Of a stretch of DNA of 64,000 nucleotides, positions 60,123 to 64,000 are shown in pieces. Both the position numbers and the translations under genes were made by a program. A model generated the notes under the pieces. That model did not search any database. It saw nothing but the letters and a program-made list of their open reading frames with translations, and was not told the DNA's origin. The DNA comes from SIG440 sp045646865 (GTDB lineage Bacteria > Bacillota > Clostridia > Monoglobales > Monoglobaceae), in NCBI GenBank assembly GCA_045646865.1, contig JAZRLM010000019.1, forward strand, positions 88,253 to 152,252, given 5' to 3'. Each line of letters starts with the position of its first letter. Within the stretch, counting starts at the first letter, position 1.

Positions 60123-60599
60123 TTATTCAGACTCAATCTCGTCTGTTTCATCATCCATTGCAGGTGTAGGAACAGCTGTCATACCGTTCTTTTCTTCCTT
60201 TTTTGCTTTAAAGGTGTTTTTAACATATTCTGTACCTTCGATAAGTTTGTCGATTGCTGACGGAACCATATCAAGAATTCTGTCATAAACCGTTGAACTT
60301 GGGTTTACGGGCATAAGTCTTATCTGACCTTTGCCAACCACCATAAAAGCAACGGGTGTTATTGAAACACCGCCGCCAGCACCGCCGCCGAACATAGCGG
60401 GCTTGTCCGCAGGTGTCTTTGAAGCCGAATGGTCTGAACCACCCACACCAAAACCAAGACCCACCTTGGAAATGGGAATAATAACAGTACCGTCGGGAGT
60501 TTCAACCGGGTCTCCTACAATAGTATTTACATCAATCATATCTCTGATGCTTTGCATCGCTGTGTACATAAGGCCCTGAATTGGATGTTGTTCTGCCAT
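60123..60599 (-). CDS. ytfJ: GerW/YtfJ family sporulation protein
   Basis: A 158-residue protein of the YtfJ (GerW) family, needed for proper spore germination with some nutrients in B. subtilis. Characteristic segments are DVNTIVGDPVETPDGTVIIPISKV, LGFGVGGSD, a FGGGAGGGVSITPVAF glycine-rich turn and VGKGQIRLMPV. It begins 1 base after the DUF2953 gene, the usual partner in Clostridia. Confidence 0.93.
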   Translation of the reverse strand: MAEQHPIQGLMYTAMQSIRDMIDVNTIVGDPVETPDGTVIIPISKVGLGFGVGGSDHSASKTPADKPAMFGGGAGGGVSITPVAFMVVGKGQIRLMPVNPSSTVYDRILDMVPSAIDKLIEGTEYVKNTFKAKKEEKNGMTAVPTPAMDDETDEIESE

Positions 60600-60600
60600 A

Positions 60601-61215
60601 TTAATCTTCTCCTTTTTCTTTTTTATGTTTTGTATATAGTTTTAAAACACGTAATCCTGCAAGAATAATATGCACCGTACGCATTTTTATTATTCCTTCT
60701 GCCTCGATTTCGAATGTTTTTTCATTGAAAGCGGGCGCAAGCTCCACCTCAGGAAACTCCATCCTGATAAACCTGCAAAGAAAAGCATATACATTGCCGA
60801 TTAATACCCATATAGCACCGTATGCCATACCGGTCTGTGCCGCATCACCCGTACCAAAGCTGCAACGGACAAATACATCTGTAACCTCTGCACGATTGCC
60901 CGCATAATCAAGAAATGCATCAATTATTTCTTTTACCTTGTGATACTGTGTTTTGAATTTTTCGACTTTGGCAAAAAAAACGTCAACCGATTTTTCTTCG
61001 GGATTTTCAGCATTATTTTTATCTGCTTTGCTTTTATCTTTTTTACCGCCGAAACTCCTCAGCTTTTCATCATCAAGTGTAAACTTAAAAAGCAGACTTC
61101 TGAATATCAGTTTTACTTTTCCACCGCGGTATTCAATGATAATATTCAATTTGGGATAAAGCAGCAGCCACAAAACTACGGCTATCAGCAATAATATAAT
61201 TCCAAGCCAAATCAT
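60601..61215 (-). CDS. DUF2953 family membrane-anchored protein
   Basis: A 204-residue protein with an N-terminal transmembrane helix (IILLLIAVVLWLLLYP) followed by a beta-rich and charged region (IEYRGGKVKLIFRSLLF). The second half includes VFVRCSFGTGDAAQTGMAYGAIW, a DUF2953 signature. Function is unknown, but its constant pairing with ytfJ suggests a role in spore formation or the spore envelope. Confidence 0.85.
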   Translation of the reverse strand: MIWLGIILLLIAVVLWLLLYPKLNIIIEYRGGKVKLIFRSLLFKFTLDDEKLRSFGGKKDKSKADKNNAENPEEKSVDVFFAKVEKFKTQYHKVKEIIDAFLDYAGNRAEVTDVFVRCSFGTGDAAQTGMAYGAIWVLIGNVYAFLCRFIRMEFPEVELAPAFNEKTFEIEAEGIIKMRTVHIILAGLRVLKLYTKHKKEKGED

Positions 61216-61232
61216 TTAATCACCGACTATGT

Positions 61233-61835
61233 CTATTCTTGTGCAGAAATTTCTGCCTCTATGTTTTCAGTTTCACCGGATTCTGTGTTTTCAATACTCT
61301 CGGATGTTACCAAATCCTCAGGATTTTCTTCTTCAAAATCAGGAAGCTCCGCAAGACTTTCAATGCCGAAACAACGCAAAAACTCCTCGGTAGTGCCAAA
61401 AAGCATAGGTCTGCCGGGTGTGTCAAGCCTTCCTACTTCTTCAATAAAATTCTTTTCCAATAGTTTGTTTACCAAGGTGTCACAGGATACACCTCTTATC
61501 TGCTCAATAACCGCACGTGTAACCGGCTGCTTGTACGCAACAATGGCAAGAACCTCCATCGCCGCATTTGAAAGACTTTGACTGCGCCTTGGTTCAACAA
61601 GCTTTGATATGTATTCCTGATAATCACGTCTTGTACACATCTGGTACGAATCTTCAAGACGTATTATCTGTACTCCACGCATCTCACGGTCGTATTTGTC
61701 TGCAAGAGCGGTTACGATTGCTCTTGTACTTTTCATATCTATATCGAGTATATCCGAAAGCTTTTCAACGTCAACCGCATCACCTGCGGCAAAAAGCACA
61801 CCTTCGATTATTGATTCTGCTTGTTTTAATTCCAT
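61233..61835 (-). CDS. scpB: Segregation and condensation protein B
   Basis: A 200-residue winged-helix kleisin-interacting subunit of the SMC condensin complex. The typical opening SIIEGVLFAAGDAV, then LEDSYQMCTRRDY, ALSIVAYKQPVTRAVIEQIRG-like region (VLAIVAYKQPVTRAVIEQIRG) and GRPMLFGTTEEFL are seen. An acidic C-terminal tail is rich in Glu and Thr. It follows scpA by 11 bases. Confidence 0.94.
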   Translation of the reverse strand: MELKQAESIIEGVLFAAGDAVDVEKLSDILDIDMKSTRAIVTALADKYDREMRGVQIIRLEDSYQMCTRRDYQEYISKLVEPRRSQSLSNAAMEVLAIVAYKQPVTRAVIEQIRGVSCDTLVNKLLEKNFIEEVGRLDTPGRPMLFGTTEEFLRCFGIESLAELPDFEEENPEDLVTSESIENTESGETENIEAEISAQE

Positions 61836-61846
61836 ATTTCCCCCAA

Positions 61847-62605
61847 TTAATCTTCTACTTCTTCAAAGTTAAAGTTATCATCATCGGTAATTTTTGTTAC
61901 CGAATATTCGCCTTTTGTGTCGGTATCCTCAACGTGAATTTTGTTGAGCTTTATCATTTCAAGCACCGCAAGGAATGATGCAACAGCCTCGGGCTTTGAT
62001 TTTATTCCTTTAAAAATATCCTTAAACAACATTCTGCCTTTTGTCACAAGACTGTTCCAAATTCTTCTTACCTTGTCCTTAATCGAAACCTTTTCGTGAC
62101 CCACTATGCCCGAAAACGACCTCTTTGGCGGCGGCAATTTGCGCTCCAGCTTCACGCGGGATACCTTGTATGCCTCCATAAGATTTTCAAGGGTCATTTT
62201 TGAATAGTTCATTTCTGCCGCAGGTCTTTCAATCGCATCAGGAAGTTTAAAGAAAATACCAAAATCTGAATTTTCGTGATCACGAAAAAATTCCATACTC
62301 TCTTTAATCTGCTGATACTCCAAAAGACGTCTGACAAGCTCTGTTCTTGGGTCTTCTTCCTCTTCGTCATCCTCTTTGGGAAGAAGCATCCTTGATTTTA
62401 TCTGCAGCAAGGTTGCCGCCAGTACCAAAAACTCGCTTGAAACCTCCAAATCCATCTCCTTCATACTTTGCACAACCTCAAGATATTGGTCAAGTATGGT
62501 GGCTATGGGTATATCATAGATGCTTACTTTATTCTTTTTTATCAGCATAAGAAGCAAGTCAAGCGGCCCTTCAAATGCATCGAGCTTAAACGAAAGCTGT
62601 TCCAT
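61847..62605 (-). CDS. scpA: Segregation and condensation protein A
   Basis: A 252-residue kleisin that links SMC heads and recruits ScpB for chromosome segregation. The N-terminal FEGPLDLLLMLIKKNKVSIYDI and LLQIKSRMLLP motifs are typical; the C-terminal winged helix lies at SFLAVLEMIKLNKIHV. It starts 24 bases after the site-2 protease gene. Confidence 0.95.
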   Translation of the reverse strand: MEQLSFKLDAFEGPLDLLLMLIKKNKVSIYDIPIATILDQYLEVVQSMKEMDLEVSSEFLVLAATLLQIKSRMLLPKEDDEEEEDPRTELVRRLLEYQQIKESMEFFRDHENSDFGIFFKLPDAIERPAAEMNYSKMTLENLMEAYKVSRVKLERKLPPPKRSFSGIVGHEKVSIKDKVRRIWNSLVTKGRMLFKDIFKGIKSKPEAVASFLAVLEMIKLNKIHVEDTDTKGEYSVTKITDDDNFNFEEVED

Positions 62606-62629
62606 ATACTAAATTCCTGTTCTTTTGTA

Positions 62630-63352
62630 TTAAATAAGATTAATTACCCAATTAATTGCGGTAAATAAATAATTATTAACCCAATCAAATCCTATAAGCA
62701 GCCAATTGCTGAAAAGGGATAACAAACTGTTAAAAATCGGCGTATTAATCAGTATAATCAAAATTATGAAGCCGTATCTTTCGTACTGCATAATTTTAAA
62801 ATAAATTCTTGCCGGCAAAACTGCGTTGAGTATCTTGGACCCGTCAAGGGGAGGTATCGGCAACAAATTGAATATAGCCAGACTTATGTTCATCAGAACA
62901 AGAGTACGAAGCAATATTATAAGAACATAAAATACTCTTTCTCCCACTAAAGATGTACCTAATAAATCACCAAGATACAGTGAAACTACACCAAACAAAA
63001 AATATGAAACAAAGGCAAGTATAATGTTACTAAGCGGTCCCGCCAGAGATGTTATAACCATACCTGACTTATATTTTCCTGATTCAAAGTTTCTCGGATT
63101 AACAGGCACAGGTTTTGCCCAGCCAAACCCGAAGAAAAACAGACAAATTGCACCGATAGGGTCAAGATGACTCATTGGACTGATATTAAGGCGGCCCATA
63201 TTTTTAGCAGTATCATCGCCCCTTTTATATGCCGCATAACCGTGTGCAAATTCATGAATAGAAAGTGAAAGAAATACACACAAAGCGGTAAGTAAAAGTT
63301 CTGCTATTCCCATCCAGCCATTGCCAAACCATCGCTGAATTCTACCGTACAT
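62630..63352 (-). CDS. Site-2 protease family zinc metalloprotease (M50)
   Basis: A 240-residue polytopic membrane protein. The zinc motif HEFAH (SIHEFAHGYAAYKRGDDTAK) is in the first third and NLLPIPPLDGSKIL supplies the third ligand, Asp. About five or six membrane helices are predicted from hydrophobicity. Family members cut membrane proteins inside the bilayer; this short type, next to scpAB, is widespread in Firmicutes and its substrate is unknown. It is the first gene of the long minus-strand run. Confidence 0.9.
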   Translation of the reverse strand: MYGRIQRWFGNGWMGIAELLLTALCVFLSLSIHEFAHGYAAYKRGDDTAKNMGRLNISPMSHLDPIGAICLFFFGFGWAKPVPVNPRNFESGKYKSGMVITSLAGPLSNIILAFVSYFLFGVVSLYLGDLLGTSLVGERVFYVLIILLRTLVLMNISLAIFNLLPIPPLDGSKILNAVLPARIYFKIMQYERYGFIILIILINTPIFNSLLSLFSNWLLIGFDWVNNYLFTAINWVINLI

Positions 63353-63471
63353 AAAACGTCGCTCCTTTAAGTCAAATAATTACATATATTTTATCATAAC
63401 CTTTATATTTTGTCAATAAAACAACAAATGCCCTTTAAAGTAAATATTTTAAAAAAATTTTTTAAAAACCC

Positions 63472-63500
63472 TTGCATTATAAATAATATTATGATATAAT
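63472..63500 (+). promoter_or_regulatory. Promoter of tRNA-Leu (CAA)
   Basis: TTGCAT, 17 bases, TATAAT, 19 bases before the tRNA 5' end. Confidence 0.75.
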
Positions 63501-63519
63501 ATCATCTGCATTGAAAAAT

Positions 63520-63606
63520 GCCGGTGTGGTGGAATTGGCAGACGCGCTGGACTCAAAATCCTGTGGTAGCAATACCGTATCGGTTCGACCCCGATCACCG
63601 GCACCA
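63520..63606 (+). tRNA. tRNA-Leu (CAA)
   Basis: 87 bases with a perfect GCCGGTG/CACCGGC acceptor stem, a long variable arm, anticodon loop CTCAAAA (anticodon CAA), T-arm GGTTCGACCCC and encoded CCA. A single-gene transcript followed by two hairpins. Confidence 0.95.
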
Positions 63607-63613
63607 ATCAAAA

Positions 63614-63692
63614 AAGGCTTGAAATCAAGAGTTTCAAGCCTTACTGGCTGTCGAAGAACCCGACTTTGCGTCAAGCAAAAATTGGGTTCTTC
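63614..63692 (+). terminator. Two consecutive hairpins after tRNA-Leu
   Basis: First stem 63614-63624/63632-63642 (11 bp), second stem 63653-63661/63684-63692 (9 bp) followed by TTCGTTTTTA. The second is the likelier terminator. Confidence 0.7.
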
Positions 63693-63745
63693 TTCGTTTT
63701 TATTAAAAATACGATAAAATCAAATAATTTGTAAGGGGTATTATT

Positions 63746-64000
63746 AGCTTTCCATTTCCATTTTGCTATGTAATCCGACCATATATGTTTAGTTACTGTC
63801 TTTATACAATCCTTTGATTCTGTGCATAAATGTCTTGTGGGACAATTTTTACATATTTAAGGATTGCTTTTGTATTCTCTGTAACCATCTCGGTTTGTTG
63901 TTCTGTAATCTAACACTTGATATTCAGGACAGATAATACAATCATAATATTCGTCATATACATATTTCCACCATTCGTGACCACCTTTCTTTGTCATCGG
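63746..64000 (-). pseudogene. IS1182-type transposase remnant, interrupted and cut by window end
   Basis: Reading the minus strand from the window edge gives YDEYYDCIICPEYQVLDYRTTNRDGYREYKSNP, a stop codon (TAA at 63857-63859), then ICKNCPTRHLCTESKDC and HIWSDY. This is the cysteine-rich C-terminal region of IS1182-family transposases. A functional copy has Lys where the stop is. The similarity ends near 63746. Both the stop and the truncation show it is inactive. The rest lies beyond the window. Confidence 0.8.

Overview
The window is 64 kb of ordinary chromosomal backbone from a low-GC, endospore-forming member of the Clostridia, most like an uncultured gut Eubacteriales/Oscillospiraceae-type organism. 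This is inferred from gene content: spo0A, spoIIID, both dipicolinate synthase subunits, ytfJ/gerW, a ytxC-like gene, murT-gatD, a large Bacillus-type SRP RNA directly upstream of dnaX, consensus sigma-A promoters with a 17-base spacer, and strong AGGAGG ribosome binding sites. No prophage, CRISPR array or plasmid-type module was found. Genes are tightly packed and mostly intact.

Layout. 1-5.4 kb: end of threonine synthase, a metallophosphoesterase, the proteostasis cluster tig-clpP-clpX and a lipoprotein. 5.4-10.2 kb: dpaA-dpaB (spore dipicolinic acid), murT-gatD (peptidoglycan amidation) and spo0A. 10.2-16.9 kb: an rRNA methyltransferase facing the SRP RNA-dnaX-ybaB unit, then a SulP anion transporter, a HIRAN-TPR protein and an acyl-ACP thioesterase. 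16.9-23.1 kb: a FAD/Rieske oxidoreductase, an SLH protein, rpsO and pnp. 23.2-28.9 kb: an amino-acid ABC transporter whose binding protein looks circularly permuted, a DUF512 radical-SAM protein, ROK glucokinase and lactate dehydrogenase. 28.9-39.1 kb: a DUF1836 regulator, acyl-CoA synthetase, a tyrosine recombinase, ytxC, a DUF6873-like gene, uvrC, HPr, an RluA-type pseudouridine synthase and an asparagine-synthetase-like protein without its glutaminase cysteine. 39.2-41.5 kb: two CobW-type metal GTPases, one with a C-terminal YcgQ-like domain, the other with a huge His/Cys-rich insertion. 41.5-47.7 kb: a MacAB-like adaptor/ATPase/permease operon ending in an SLH protein. 48-49.8 kb: phosphofructokinase, a small four-cysteine protein and spoIIID. 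50.4-53.9 kb: galactokinase and GH4 alpha-galactosidase with a divergent AraC regulator. 54.5-54.7 kb: tRNA-Leu and an odd initiator tRNA. 54.8-63.4 kb: one long minus-strand run, S2P protease-scpA-scpB-DUF2953-ytfJ-polA-coaE-lytic transglycosylase-M18 aminopeptidase. The window ends with tRNA-Leu(CAA) and a broken IS1182-type transposase.

Functional threads: sporulation (spo0A, spoIIID, dpaAB, ytfJ, ytxC, with candidate sigma-E and sigma-K promoters before spoIIID and dpaA), fermentative sugar use (galK, melA, glucokinase, phosphofructokinase, HPr, lactate dehydrogenase), metal handling (the CobW pair) and cell-envelope work (MurT/GatD, SLH proteins, MacAB-like export).

The least explained DNA is intergenic. 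Several gaps (about 3.30-3.47, 20.27-20.43, 49.94-50.40 and 54.06-54.45 kb) are filled with runs of short perfect palindromes, in one case separated by a recurring TATCGA spacer. With the permuted binding protein, these are the main candidates for something undescribed.
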